From NCBI GenBank assembly GCA_017474925.1, contig JAFVGN010000015.1, forward strand, positions 40,699-104,698: a DNA stretch of 64,000 bases, in the 5' to 3' direction. Both the position numbers and the translations under genes were made by a program. Source of the DNA: Prevotella sp. (GTDB taxonomy: Bacteria; Bacteroidota; Bacteroidia; Bacteroidales; Bacteroidaceae). The notes beneath the pieces are model-generated. The model was given only the letters and a program-made list of their open reading frames with translations. It did no database searches and had not been told where the DNA came from. Position 1 is the first letter of the stretch, and each line of letters starts with the position of its first letter. This document shows positions 43,936 through 53,179 of this stretch, one piece after another.

Positions 43936-45087
43936 ATGTACGATCAGATCCGGGAAGATACTTTCTTTATTATGCTTTATGCTGTAGTGATGGCTACGGC
44001 CTTGCTGGCCAGTTGTTATCTGCTGTTCCGTCGAGCCAACGCTATTGCCCCTGACGTTACGCCGCCAGCACGCCTGCGCCGCTGGACAGCAGCCTTCTTT
44101 GCAGTCTTCTTTGTGGATCATATGTGGTATATGCCAATCTTTTTTCTCAATTCAAGCGAGGATATTATAATGAATGACCTAATAGGCGGATTGCTTGACA
44201 GTATAACATTATTTCCTGTAGCGATTGTCGTATTGCTCGCTATGCTGCAAGACCGCAGGCGACCACTTTGGCCTGTTGCCGTGATGATGGCTCCGCTTGT
44301 TGTAGGAGGGACATTCAGCGTTGCCACCCGTAGTTATGTCCTTCTGCCGATAGTATATGTCTATTCCCTGTTGATGTGCATGGGCTTAATCATATATATG
44401 GTTCGCGAGCTGAGACGATATGGTCGCTGGCTGCGCGACAACTTTGCTGACCTGGAGCATAAGGAAGTGTGGCAGAGTTTCTTGGTGCTGGCCATCATTA
44501 TATCGGTATTCGCTATCTATATGTTTACCAGCGAAGGCCCGTTTTACCAATATGCCATGCAGGTAATCATCTTAGTACTTATCTGTTATCTCCTGTGGCG
44601 GGTAGAGACATTAAGCGACTTGAGCATCCCTATCCAATTGGATACAGCCATTGCTGTTGATGATGTAGCTGATTTGAACGTCCCCGACAAGCGGGGACGT
44701 GGCATAAGCCCAGGGGAAAAGTTTTCACTTTCACACAACATCGGACCATTACTGAAACAGCATTGCGAGGAACCGCAACTCTACTTACAGCACGACTTGA
44801 ACCTTTTCCAGCTTGCCAAAGCTATTGGCACCAACCGTTTATATCTCAGCCAGTATTTTTCTACTCAGGGCATCACTTACAATGCCTATATCAACGATCT
44901 GCGCATCAATCATTTCGTCAGCCTCTATCGTGACGCTGTTGAGGCCAGCCGTCCCTTCACTGCCCAGCAACTGGCTCATGACAGCGGCTACCGAAGTTAC
45001 AGCACTTTCAGGCACGCTTTCAAGTTGCGAATGGGTCAAAACGTGAGAGAGTGGATGTGCGATACGGCTCCCAAGTGGCAGAATTAG
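43936..45087 (+). CDS. Membrane-bound AraC-family transcriptional regulator
   Basis: A 383-residue protein with six to seven predicted membrane helices (residues 10-220), a linker and a C-terminal AraC double HTH (LFQLAKAIGTNRLYLSQYFS and FTAQQLAHDSGYRSYSTFRH). It thus couples sensing in or at the membrane to DNA binding, a design common in Bacteroidetes. It is 15 nt after the DUF3089 gene and just before amidohydrolase 2. It is the natural candidate to activate the two amidohydrolase promoters that share a 34-bp block. Confidence 0.88.
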   Translation: MYDQIREDTFFIMLYAVVMATALLASCYLLFRRANAIAPDVTPPARLRRWTAAFFAVFFVDHMWYMPIFFLNSSEDIIMNDLIGGLLDSITLFPVAIVVLLAMLQDRRRPLWPVAVMMAPLVVGGTFSVATRSYVLLPIVYVYSLLMCMGLIIYMVRELRRYGRWLRDNFADLEHKEVWQSFLVLAIIISVFAIYMFTSEGPFYQYAMQVIILVLICYLLWRVETLSDLSIPIQLDTAIAVDDVADLNVPDKRGRGISPGEKFSLSHNIGPLLKQHCEEPQLYLQHDLNLFQLAKAIGTNRLYLSQYFSTQGITYNAYINDLRINHFVSLYRDAVEASRPFTAQQLAHDSGYRSYSTFRHAFKLRMGQNVREWMCDTAPKWQN

Positions 45088-45112
45088 CAAAATAAGTGGC
45101 AGAATATGTAAA

Positions 45113-45148
45113 AATCACGGCTTAAGACATAGGCCGTGATTCTTTTTT
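45113..45148 (+). terminator. Rho-independent terminator after the AraC regulator
   Basis: AATCACGGC pairs with GCCGTGATT around a loop of 11 bases, followed by C and six T. Its right arm overlaps the conserved promoter block of the next gene. Confidence 0.8.
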
Positions 45149-45168
45149 GGGAGAAGTTACTAACTTTG
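45135..45168 (+). promoter_or_regulatory. Conserved promoter block upstream of amidohydrolase 2
   Basis: Starts CGTGATTCTTTTTTGGGAGA and ends TAACTTTG (45161-45168), the same order and 26-nt spacing as 39323-39356. The overlap with the terminator hairpin could let readthrough interfere with initiation. Confidence 0.6.
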
Positions 45169-45243
45169 CAATTAAGTTTTTTTATTCCTATGACTATAAA
45201 TATACGAAACTAATCTTTTCAAATAAATTTAAGGAGAAACAAA

Positions 45244-46908
45244 ATGAAAGCAGATCAAATTATCAAGAACGCGAAGATTTTTACTGCAAACAAGGACAAT
45301 CTTCAGGCAACCGCTCTGGTAGTTAAGGACGGTAAGTTTATCTATGTAGGCGACGAGGCCGGACTCTCAGCATACGAGGGAGAGGTTATCGACCTAGGTG
45401 GCAAGTTTATCATGCCAGGTATCATCGACAGCCATGTGCATGTGACCACCAGTATCGGATTTGCCTATATGGATCCGGGTGAGTACATCGTGTGCTCCAG
45501 CAAAAAGGAAGCCCTGGACTTTATGGCGGAAAGCATCAAGAACAATCCTGGTTTGAAACGTCACAGGTTTATTCTGGAGCGTAAATACCTCAATGGGGAT
45601 GACATCGTGAAGGAGGATTTGGATGCCATCTGTCCCGATGCTGAACTCCTGATCTTAGAGGGCGAAGGCCACAGCGTCTGGGTGAACTCCAAGGTACTTG
45701 ACAGGCACGGCATTACCGACGAGACGCCCGATCGTGTGCCTGAACTCAGTTATTATGTGCGTAAAGACGGACATGTGACAGGAAATGCCTTCGAGTCGTC
45801 CGGTTGGCACATGCTCTTCGATGATTTAGAAGTAACAGATGAGCAGATTGATGCAGAGCTTTTGCGCTGGATAGACTATTCTGTAAAGGCAGGTGTGACC
45901 GTTGTCTTCGACGCAGGTTTTCCTGAGGGCGAGGCGCTCCACGAACGCATCTATGAACGTTTGTACGAGCTGGACAAACAGGGCAAGCTGCCAGTTTATA
46001 TCGACGGAAGTATCGCGCTCACCAACCCCCAGAAGACGAAGGAAGTGGTGGAAGATGTGAAGCGTTTCCGCCAGAAGTTCGACACTGAGCACCTGAATGT
46101 CCATACCTTTAAGGTATTCATGGATGGCACCTTGAGAATCGAGACGGCTGCCCAGGTGACGCCATATGTAGATACCAACAAGAGAGGTGGTACCACCTAC
46201 AGCAAGGAGGAGATGGCAGAGGTGATGAAATTGCTCAACGAGGCAGGACTGGACTTTCACGCACATACCGTTGGCGAGCGCTCGTCCCGCACGGTACTCG
46301 ACGGCGTGGAGCTGGCCAGAAAGGAACTTGGCGACGATTTCCGTGTGAAGGTGACCTGTGCACATCTGGAAATTCAGGATGACGCTGATATGGACCGCTT
46401 TGCCAAGCTGGGCGTTACAGCCAATTACACGCCTTGGTGGCATGCCGGCTGTACGGGCGGCAATCCATCCGAGGTATGGCGCAGTCTGCTGGGTGAGGAG
46501 CGTGCCAATAAGATGTACCGCAGCAAGACGATGTGGAACACCGGTGCCAATGTGACTTTCTCAAGCGATAACATCATCTATGGTGATTTCCTGACCTGGA
46601 GTCCCTATCTCGGTATGGAAATCGGCATGACGCGATATATCAACGAAAAGGCGAATGCCCCTGAAAGGGTCAGAGTCGTTGCAGAATATCCTTCTCCCAA
46701 GGAGAAGATGAACATAGAGGAAATGATGCTGGGATATACCATCAACGGTGCCAAGCAGCTCGGCATCGAAGCCTCCAAGGGTTCTATTGAGGTTGGCAAG
46801 GATGCAGACTTCCTCATCTTCGACAACGACCTGCTGACGGCAGAGCATGAAGGATTCAGCCACAATATGCCCAGTGAGGTGTATATTGGCGGAAAGAAAA
46901 TGAAATAA
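45244..46908 (+). CDS. YtcJ-like amidohydrolase
   Basis: A 554-residue paralog of the enzyme at 39389. Metal-ligand motifs: IDSHVHVTTS early, FHAHTVGERS and the AHLEIQ region in the middle, FSSDNI near the C-terminus. No signal peptide. The two paralogs are clearly distinct in sequence, suggesting different amide substrates rather than recent duplication. It starts a two-gene unit with the HSL-type hydrolase 16 nt downstream. Confidence 0.92.
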   Translation: MKADQIIKNAKIFTANKDNLQATALVVKDGKFIYVGDEAGLSAYEGEVIDLGGKFIMPGIIDSHVHVTTSIGFAYMDPGEYIVCSSKKEALDFMAESIKNNPGLKRHRFILERKYLNGDDIVKEDLDAICPDAELLILEGEGHSVWVNSKVLDRHGITDETPDRVPELSYYVRKDGHVTGNAFESSGWHMLFDDLEVTDEQIDAELLRWIDYSVKAGVTVVFDAGFPEGEALHERIYERLYELDKQGKLPVYIDGSIALTNPQKTKEVVEDVKRFRQKFDTEHLNVHTFKVFMDGTLRIETAAQVTPYVDTNKRGGTTYSKEEMAEVMKLLNEAGLDFHAHTVGERSSRTVLDGVELARKELGDDFRVKVTCAHLEIQDDADMDRFAKLGVTANYTPWWHAGCTGGNPSEVWRSLLGEERANKMYRSKTMWNTGANVTFSSDNIIYGDFLTWSPYLGMEIGMTRYINEKANAPERVRVVAEYPSPKEKMNIEEMMLGYTINGAKQLGIEASKGSIEVGKDADFLIFDNDLLTAEHEGFSHNMPSEVYIGGKKMK

Positions 46909-46924
46909 AAAAAGGAATGAAGAT

Positions 46925-47938
46925 ATGAAAACGAAAAGCGCCAATCTCCTTGCAAAAGGATATGAACTGATTGATGGCATCACGGTACCTGTAGGGACAT
47001 CAAATGTGGATTTGGCTGTAGAGGGAAAAGAGCCCCAAAACGCTAAAAAGCTGACCATTGTAGTAGGGAATGAGCAGATAAACTTGTATGTTTTCCGTCC
47101 ATCAAATTACAATGAGGGTGAAATGACACCGCTTGTCTATTTCATTCACGGCGGTGGCTATCATTTTGGCAATGTGAGCATGGATGAACCCAAAATACAG
47201 GGCGTAGCAGATGGGAGCGGTGCCACGGTTATTGCTCCTGACTATACACTTTCTCTAGACCCTTCTTACAAATATCCCATGGAGCTTGAACAAGTATATG
47301 CAGGGCTTCTTTATGCTTATGAGCATGCGGACGAATTAAATGTGGATCCGACTCATATTGTCATTGAGGGAGAAAGCGCAGGTGGTGGACTCGCCGCACG
47401 TCTGGCTCTTTATAACAAGGACAAGGGAAAGGTTCCCCTGAAAGGCCAGGTACTAATCTATCCCATGCTTGACTACCGTACCGGTGGTGAAAAGGATATT
47501 TACAAGAATGAATATGCCGGGCATTGTGTCTGGACAAAGGAGAATAACGTCTTTGGATGGGGGAAACTGATTGAAGGTCAGGACAAGGAACTTACCGACG
47601 AGGAAATGATCTATTTTTCACCGGCAGTGGCAACCGTTGAGCAGCTGAAAGGATTGCCTGAGACTTTCATGATTGTCGGCAGCCTAGATCTTTTCTGCGA
47701 CGAAGACATGTCCTATGCCCAGAAGCTGATGGAGGCCGGTATTTTCACAGAGCTCTATGTAGAACCCGGAGTTCCTCACGCTTATGAGTATTTAGAGTGG
47801 ACGCCTCAGGCACACAGGTTCCTTGAACTGAGAAACCATGCAACGGCACGGATGCTTGGAGCTGAAAAAGATGTAAAAGAGTCTGCTGAAGCAAAAGCTT
47901 TCAGAGAGTTACTGTCAAAGTATAACCTTGAGCAGTAA
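46925..47938 (+). CDS. Alpha/beta hydrolase, hormone-sensitive-lipase-like esterase
   Basis: A 337-residue cytosolic enzyme. The HSL-family HGGGYHFG oxyanion motif and GESAGGGLAARLALY nucleophile elbow are clear, as are the late Asp (SLDLFCDED) and His (VPHAYEYLEW) of the triad. It hydrolyses short-chain esters. Cotranscribed with amidohydrolase 2, it ends the island. Confidence 0.92.
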   Translation: MKTKSANLLAKGYELIDGITVPVGTSNVDLAVEGKEPQNAKKLTIVVGNEQINLYVFRPSNYNEGEMTPLVYFIHGGGYHFGNVSMDEPKIQGVADGSGATVIAPDYTLSLDPSYKYPMELEQVYAGLLYAYEHADELNVDPTHIVIEGESAGGGLAARLALYNKDKGKVPLKGQVLIYPMLDYRTGGEKDIYKNEYAGHCVWTKENNVFGWGKLIEGQDKELTDEEMIYFSPAVATVEQLKGLPETFMIVGSLDLFCDEDMSYAQKLMEAGIFTELYVEPGVPHAYEYLEWTPQAHRFLELRNHATARMLGAEKDVKESAEAKAFRELLSKYNLEQ

Positions 47939-47957
47939 CAGTCCTCGACGGATAAAC

Positions 47958-48015
47958 AATCACGGGAGACAGGTTCATGATTCTGGCCACAATCAAGCAA
48001 CCTGTCCCCGTGATT
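47958..48015. terminator. Long inverted repeat between convergent genes
   Basis: AATCACGGG-ag-ACAGGTT pairs with AACCTGT-c-CCCGTGATT. It lacks a strong T run but lies where a bidirectional terminator is expected. Confidence 0.55.
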
Positions 48016-48022
48016 CATGACA

Positions 48023-48681
48023 CTACATTCTGATGAGCGACGAACCCAGTGTGCCGCATTGTACGGCATAGACAGCGGCGGGCAGGCTGGGCAGGTCGAT
48101 GCGGCCATCGGCAGTCTGAGTACTAAATACCTTCTGCCCATTGAGTGTATAGATATTAACGGTTGTAGGCTCCGTAATACCCTCGATGCATAGCGTACGG
48201 CCCTGCAGGGTGACACCAGCCAGCTTCTGCGACAGCGTGGGGATGGCGGTCGTCACGCCCAGGATGTCCAGTAGTCCGGCATAGGCATCAACCTCTCCGT
48301 AGCCATACCCATAGTTGGGATAGGCGATGTTCGGTTACGGTTTCTTGCACGTACGGCCACCACCTGCTCACCGCTTGCCATCGCGGGAATGCGACTGGCA
48401 GGCAGCAAGGCAATATACGTGCCGTCCAGACTGTCGAGCAGTATCGTACCTTCACGGCGCAGCACGCTGCCGTTCTGTCCTTCGGCCAGTTTCACCAACG
48501 CTCCCACGTAGGTCTCTGTTGGCTCTCCACTTGGCGCACGGCGTGCAGATACTTGCTGTTCTACAATCTGCTGGTGCAGTAGAGGTGACACTTTGGATGA
48601 CCATCTGTCTGTTTGTGCCGATACATTACATGTAGTAAGAAGCCCTATTAGGGCAAATACAATTGTCAATAGTTTCTTCAT
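48023..48681 (-). pseudogene. Internally deleted S8 (subtilisin-like) peptidase gene
   Basis: The 5' part encodes a signal peptide (MKKLLTIVFALIGLLTTCNV) and the prodomain-like stretch through ALLPASRIPAMASGEQVVAV. The 3' part, in another frame, encodes NYGYGYGEVDAYAGLLDILG, a beta-rich segment with TVNIYTLNGQKVF and the ending. In intact Prevotella S8 enzymes about 300 or more residues holding the Asp/His/Ser triad lie between these parts. Here they are joined near 48330 and frameshifted. A normal promoter is still present. The gene is dead as a protease. Confidence 0.75.
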
Positions 48682-48749
48682 AATCTTTTCGTATATTAAT
48701 TAGTAACTGACGGCGAACTTTACCATGTTACCTCTTCATTTCTTGAGCT

Positions 48750-48781
48750 CAAAGATAAGAACTTTTTCCCAAATTCCCAAA
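48750..48781 (-). promoter_or_regulatory. Promoter of the S8 peptidase pseudogene
   Basis: Minus strand TTTG, 20 nt, TATCTTTG; intact consensus, 69 nt upstream of the pseudogene ATG. Confidence 0.6.
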
Positions 48782-48913
48782 AGGAATTAATTAAAAAACG
48801 GCCAAATCCAATCTCACCTAGGAAAATGAATGGTAATTGATAAAAGATTGTTAAATATTTCGTTTTTAATGCAAGTTTTGGGCATTATAGCCATTTATGT
48901 GTAAAACAAGGTG

Positions 48914-48921
48914 TAACTTTG
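48914..48921 (+). promoter_or_regulatory. -7 box of the TonB receptor operon
   Basis: TAACTTTG, 14 nt before the ATG at 48936. No good -33 element; possibly activator dependent. Confidence 0.45.
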
Positions 48922-48935
48922 TAACAAAATGAACG

Positions 48936-51929
48936 ATGAATAAGACCATCACCAAGATTTTATTAATATATGCCTTTATGATGGTGGTCATAGAGGATAT
49001 TGGAGCTCAGGACTATTTCTCTTCTGCTTCTGATTTTGCGCGCCTATATGTAGGGTCGGTCGAACCGCAGTATCCAGCATGGCTGTGGCATGACATACCC
49101 TATTATAAGGGTAATACGAATACGTACAAAGGCCGTGTCAGCTATTATGGTGTAGTTTATGACGACGTACAACTTCGTTTCGACCAATTGGAACAGCGTG
49201 TTGTTGTGCAGTCTCCTGTGGGAAATGTTTTTTGTGTTCCTTACCAAAAGTATATCGACTGGTTTGAGATGGACGGTTACAGATATGTGCACGACCCTGA
49301 GGACAGCTTACGATATGCAGCGCTGCTTTGTGACGGAAGCACTAACGGCGTGCTTCTTTATCATAGTGTATGGAAGAGTCCTGACATTGACAAGTCTTTC
49401 GGAACGGACGTATTTCAGAAGACGCTCTCTACCAATGAACACTATACGCTCGTGATGCCAGACGGAGGGTTGCACCGCGTGAAGCGAACGTCGGATGTGA
49501 CCAAGCTCTTTCCTCAACAGAAGAAGCAGATGAAGCAGTTTGTGAAACAGAATCGTCTCTCGTTTTCGAGGAATGAGCGAGAGAAAAGCCTGACGAAATT
49601 AGTCAGAAGCCTTTCGGGTACTCCCAGGCAGGCGAACCACGAAGATAGACCAGATACTCTTCGCTACGCCACTACCACAAGGATGAGTCCCCATCATTCA
49701 CCAAGGTCTGCTGCCCCAGCGATGGATGAAAAGGCAATCATCACGGGTATTCCGGTGCTTGACAGTGATACTGTTGCGACTTCAACGGGGGTGGCCAATA
49801 CGAAGGTGTACGTAGTGCCTGGGGTGAAGCAGGCGAAGGCAAGTGTTGCCGACGACCAGGAACTGCCCGAGATAGTGGTTGTCGCAGGCCGTCAGTCGGC
49901 AGTGAAAAACACGATGATAGGCACAGAGAAGTTCAAACCCCAGCTGCTGAAGAATATCCCGTCGGCTTTTGGCGAGTCGGATATTATGAAAGTGGTGCTC
50001 ACGCTGCCAGGTGTAACTACCATTGGAGAGGCTTCAAGCGGATATAACGTGCGAGGAGGTGCATCAGACCAGAACCTTGTGCTCTTCAATGGAGGCACGG
50101 TGTATAATCCGTCGCACTTGTTCGGACTGTTCACGTCATTTAATTCTGATGCTGTTGAGGACGTGGAACTATTCAAATCGAGTGTGCCCGCAGAATATGG
50201 AGGCAGGATAAGCAGTGTGCTGAAAGTGAACTCGAAGGAGGCTAATATGCAGAAATTCACCGGGTCGGCAAGCATTGGCGCACTTACCAGTAAACTGAAT
50301 CTGGAGATTCCTGTCGTGAAGGATCATGTATCGCTGCTGTTGAATGGTCGTACAACCTACAGTGACTGGATACTCAAGAAGCTGCCAGAGAAAAGCGGTT
50401 ACAGAAACGGTACTGCAAACTTCTTTGACGTCGGCAGTGTACTGACATGGAAGCTCAATAGTATTCATCGCTTGAAGGTGTATGGCTATTGGAGTAAAGA
50501 CAAGTTCTCGTTCAGCACAGAGGATAATTATGGTTATCAGAATCGTAACGTCTCGGTGGAGTGGCGCTCCATTCTGAATGAAAGGGTGACGGCCAAGCTG
50601 TCTGCGGGACATGACCACTATGACTATTTCAATGAAAACAGAAGTGTACCGTCAATGGCAGCCCGCCTGAGTTTCGGTATTGACCAGGTGTGGGCTAAGT
50701 TGCATTTCCGCCATCGCCTGAACGGCCAACACTCAGCGGTCGCTTCCAACCTCTCCTATGGTCTCTCTGTGCAGCACTACAATGTGCAGACGGGCAAGTA
50801 TGAGCCTGTGGGTGAGACGTCGTACGTCAAGTTAGACCAACTGCAGCGGGAAAAGGCATTGGAGAGTGCTGCATATATCGAGTACGAACACGCGTTTACG
50901 GAAAAACTGACGGTTTCTGCCGGTTTACGCTATTCGATGTTCAATGTGCTTGGTCCACGCGACGTGAATATCTATGACGAAGGCGAACTTCCAACAGAGG
51001 AAAACTTGTTGGAGACACGTCATGAGACAGGCATCATCAAGACCTATCAAGCTCCTGAGATACGCCTGTCGGCCCGTTATGCCCTCAGGGAAAATCTCTC
51101 ATTGAAGGCAGGCTTCAACACCATGCACCAGTATATCCACAAAGTGTCGAATACCTCCATCATGTCACCTACGGATATATGGAAGCTTTCCGACTACAAT
51201 ATCAAGCCCCAGAATGGCTGGCAACTGGCTGCCGGCATCTATCATGAGACGAAAGACAGAAAATACGAGTTCTCTGCCGAAGTATATTACAAGCACATCG
51301 GTGACTATCTCAATTACCGCAGTTCGGCAGTCCTGCTGATGAATCCCCACCTTGAGACCGACGTCATCTCGACCAAAGGAAAAGCATACGGCATAGAGCT
51401 CCAGGTGAAGAAACCTTTGGGAAAGCTGAATGGATGGGTCAACTATACCTTCTCGCGTTCCTTGCTGTGTCAGGACGACAAGAGGGTGGCAGCGCCTCTG
51501 AACGATGGAGACTGGTATGCGTCAGATTATGACAGGCCGCACGAGATAAAGGCCGTGCTCAACTATAAGATTACCGAGCGATACAGCTTTTCAAGCAACT
51601 TCGACTATGCCACCGGCCGACCGACAACGATACCTGCCGGCAAATATTACGACTCGTATCATCAGAGATACATGCCCTACTATACAGACCGCAACACTTA
51701 CCGTATTCCTGACTATATGCGTTTGGACCTTGCATTCAATATCGAGCCGACCCATAAGCTGACCAGCTTTCTTCACACGTCGTTTTCTATAGGTGTGTAC
51801 AATGCCCTTGCACGCAAAAATGCCTATAACGTTTATTATGTGACCGACGGAAAGGAGATCAAGGGGTATAAGCTGTCTGTGTTTGGCACAGCCATCCCAT
51901 ATGTTTCACTTAATATACGATTCAACTAA
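48936..51929 (+). CDS. TonB-dependent outer-membrane receptor with unusual N-terminal domain
   Basis: A 997-residue protein. Signal peptide ends at IGAQ (about 25). Residues 26-300 form an uncommon beta-rich then Lys/Arg-rich region (YKGRVSYYGVVYDDVQLRFD; YHSVWKSPDI). A TonB-box-like ELPEIVVVAGR precedes the plug domain (PGVTTIGEASSGYNVRGGAS; NGGTVYNPSHLFGLF), and the 22-strand barrel fills residues 440-997, ending in a Phe-containing strand (LNIRFN). It imports a large or scarce ligand with a DUF4249 lipoprotein partner encoded next. The ligand is unknown; it is not a SusC/SusD pair. Confidence 0.93.
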   Translation: MNKTITKILLIYAFMMVVIEDIGAQDYFSSASDFARLYVGSVEPQYPAWLWHDIPYYKGNTNTYKGRVSYYGVVYDDVQLRFDQLEQRVVVQSPVGNVFCVPYQKYIDWFEMDGYRYVHDPEDSLRYAALLCDGSTNGVLLYHSVWKSPDIDKSFGTDVFQKTLSTNEHYTLVMPDGGLHRVKRTSDVTKLFPQQKKQMKQFVKQNRLSFSRNEREKSLTKLVRSLSGTPRQANHEDRPDTLRYATTTRMSPHHSPRSAAPAMDEKAIITGIPVLDSDTVATSTGVANTKVYVVPGVKQAKASVADDQELPEIVVVAGRQSAVKNTMIGTEKFKPQLLKNIPSAFGESDIMKVVLTLPGVTTIGEASSGYNVRGGASDQNLVLFNGGTVYNPSHLFGLFTSFNSDAVEDVELFKSSVPAEYGGRISSVLKVNSKEANMQKFTGSASIGALTSKLNLEIPVVKDHVSLLLNGRTTYSDWILKKLPEKSGYRNGTANFFDVGSVLTWKLNSIHRLKVYGYWSKDKFSFSTEDNYGYQNRNVSVEWRSILNERVTAKLSAGHDHYDYFNENRSVPSMAARLSFGIDQVWAKLHFRHRLNGQHSAVASNLSYGLSVQHYNVQTGKYEPVGETSYVKLDQLQREKALESAAYIEYEHAFTEKLTVSAGLRYSMFNVLGPRDVNIYDEGELPTEENLLETRHETGIIKTYQAPEIRLSARYALRENLSLKAGFNTMHQYIHKVSNTSIMSPTDIWKLSDYNIKPQNGWQLAAGIYHETKDRKYEFSAEVYYKHIGDYLNYRSSAVLLMNPHLETDVISTKGKAYGIELQVKKPLGKLNGWVNYTFSRSLLCQDDKRVAAPLNDGDWYASDYDRPHEIKAVLNYKITERYSFSSNFDYATGRPTTIPAGKYYDSYHQRYMPYYTDRNTYRIPDYMRLDLAFNIEPTHKLTSFLHTSFSIGVYNALARKNAYNVYYVTDGKEIKGYKLSVFGTAIPYVSLNIRFN

Positions 51930-51932
51930 GAT

Positions 51933-53144
51933 ATGATGAAACTGAAAAAAACACTATATTTGTCGCTGTGTCTGGTCGTTGGCTTGTCGATGCTGTCTGG
52001 CTGTATTGAGGAATATGAAGCAGACTTGCCAGCAGAGGATTCCAACCTGCTTGTTGTTGAAGGCACGATAGGGTCTGGGAAGCTGAACAAGTTCTACCTC
52101 TCGCGTGCGCAGGCTGTCAAGTCGTCAGACGCACCCCGGATGGTAACGGGGGCAAAAGTCTCTGTACGTGGAAGTGACGGCTCAGAATACGAGGCGCTGG
52201 AAACCGGAGACTATTACTCCTGTACGATAGAAGCCCTCAATCCTGATGTGGAATACTTCCTCCATATCGAGGTTGGTAGCGAGGTCTATGAATCTGATCC
52301 TCAGAAGCCTCTGCGTACCGAGAAAATCGCTGATGTGACGGGAGTTCAGGAAACTCCGGCAAGCAATATCGACGTGCTCGTCACGCCTGAAGCGCCCTTC
52401 GAGTCTGCCAAGACGAATTACTATTCGTGGACATACGACGAGACTTGGGAGGTGCAACCCGAATACAGGACCATTGTATATTTCAATACTGAAACTCTGG
52501 CTCCTGAGGACAGGTTTGACCAGTTTCCTGAACGCGGGTGGAAGAACGGGAGAAGCTCTACGATTATTGTTGGCGCGAGTAGAAACTACGAAGGACAGCA
52601 CATACAAAAACTCAAGATGTACGACATTGCCCGTGACAGTGAGCGCATGTACTATAGGTATAGCGGTCTGCTGCATCAACGTGCCATTTCAAAGGCAGAA
52701 TACGAATATGAACTTGCACGCCGTCAGGCCGGTTCGGAGATGGGAGGTCTGTTCACCCCTCTGCCGTCCTCACTGCCTACAAACATCCGTTGCCTTACTT
52801 CAAACAACCGTGCCATCGGGTTTGTGGGATGTTCGATGAATACAAGCGAATACAGGTTCTTCCTCGAGTCCACGGATTATTCCATCTATCAACCACGGAG
52901 AGAATCCCGCTTCTGGCTTGAGTTTGAAGGCTATGACGAGAAGGAATATGAGAAATTCCTTAAGAAATGCCTGAACTTGGCGGAAAATGGCATGTATCTG
53001 TGTTTATGGGAGGACATGAGAGAGTCGCCAGATGGAAAGTTACGAACGGCCTGGGCATACTTGCAGCAACTCGATGTCAGACAGAGAGGTGCATACATCG
53101 AAGAACCTGATTTCTGGTCGTTGAAAGAGAATGTAAGCTACTGA
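51933..53144 (+). CDS. DUF4249 outer-membrane lipoprotein
   Basis: A 403-residue lipoprotein with lipobox LSGC (Cys about 24) and the N-terminal strand pair NLLVVEGTIGSGKLNKFYLS typical of DUF4249. These proteins regularly follow TonB-dependent receptors in Bacteroidetes and probably cap or assist the receptor on the cell surface. Only 3 nt separate it from the receptor, so the genes are coupled. The mature protein is beta-rich with aromatic patches. Confidence 0.9.
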   Translation: MMKLKKTLYLSLCLVVGLSMLSGCIEEYEADLPAEDSNLLVVEGTIGSGKLNKFYLSRAQAVKSSDAPRMVTGAKVSVRGSDGSEYEALETGDYYSCTIEALNPDVEYFLHIEVGSEVYESDPQKPLRTEKIADVTGVQETPASNIDVLVTPEAPFESAKTNYYSWTYDETWEVQPEYRTIVYFNTETLAPEDRFDQFPERGWKNGRSSTIIVGASRNYEGQHIQKLKMYDIARDSERMYYRYSGLLHQRAISKAEYEYELARRQAGSEMGGLFTPLPSSLPTNIRCLTSNNRAIGFVGCSMNTSEYRFFLESTDYSIYQPRRESRFWLEFEGYDEKEYEKFLKKCLNLAENGMYLCLWEDMRESPDGKLRTAWAYLQQLDVRQRGAYIEEPDFWSLKENVSY

Positions 53145-53179
53145 AAAAGGTAAAACAGTAAAAAGGTTAATCAAGTAAG

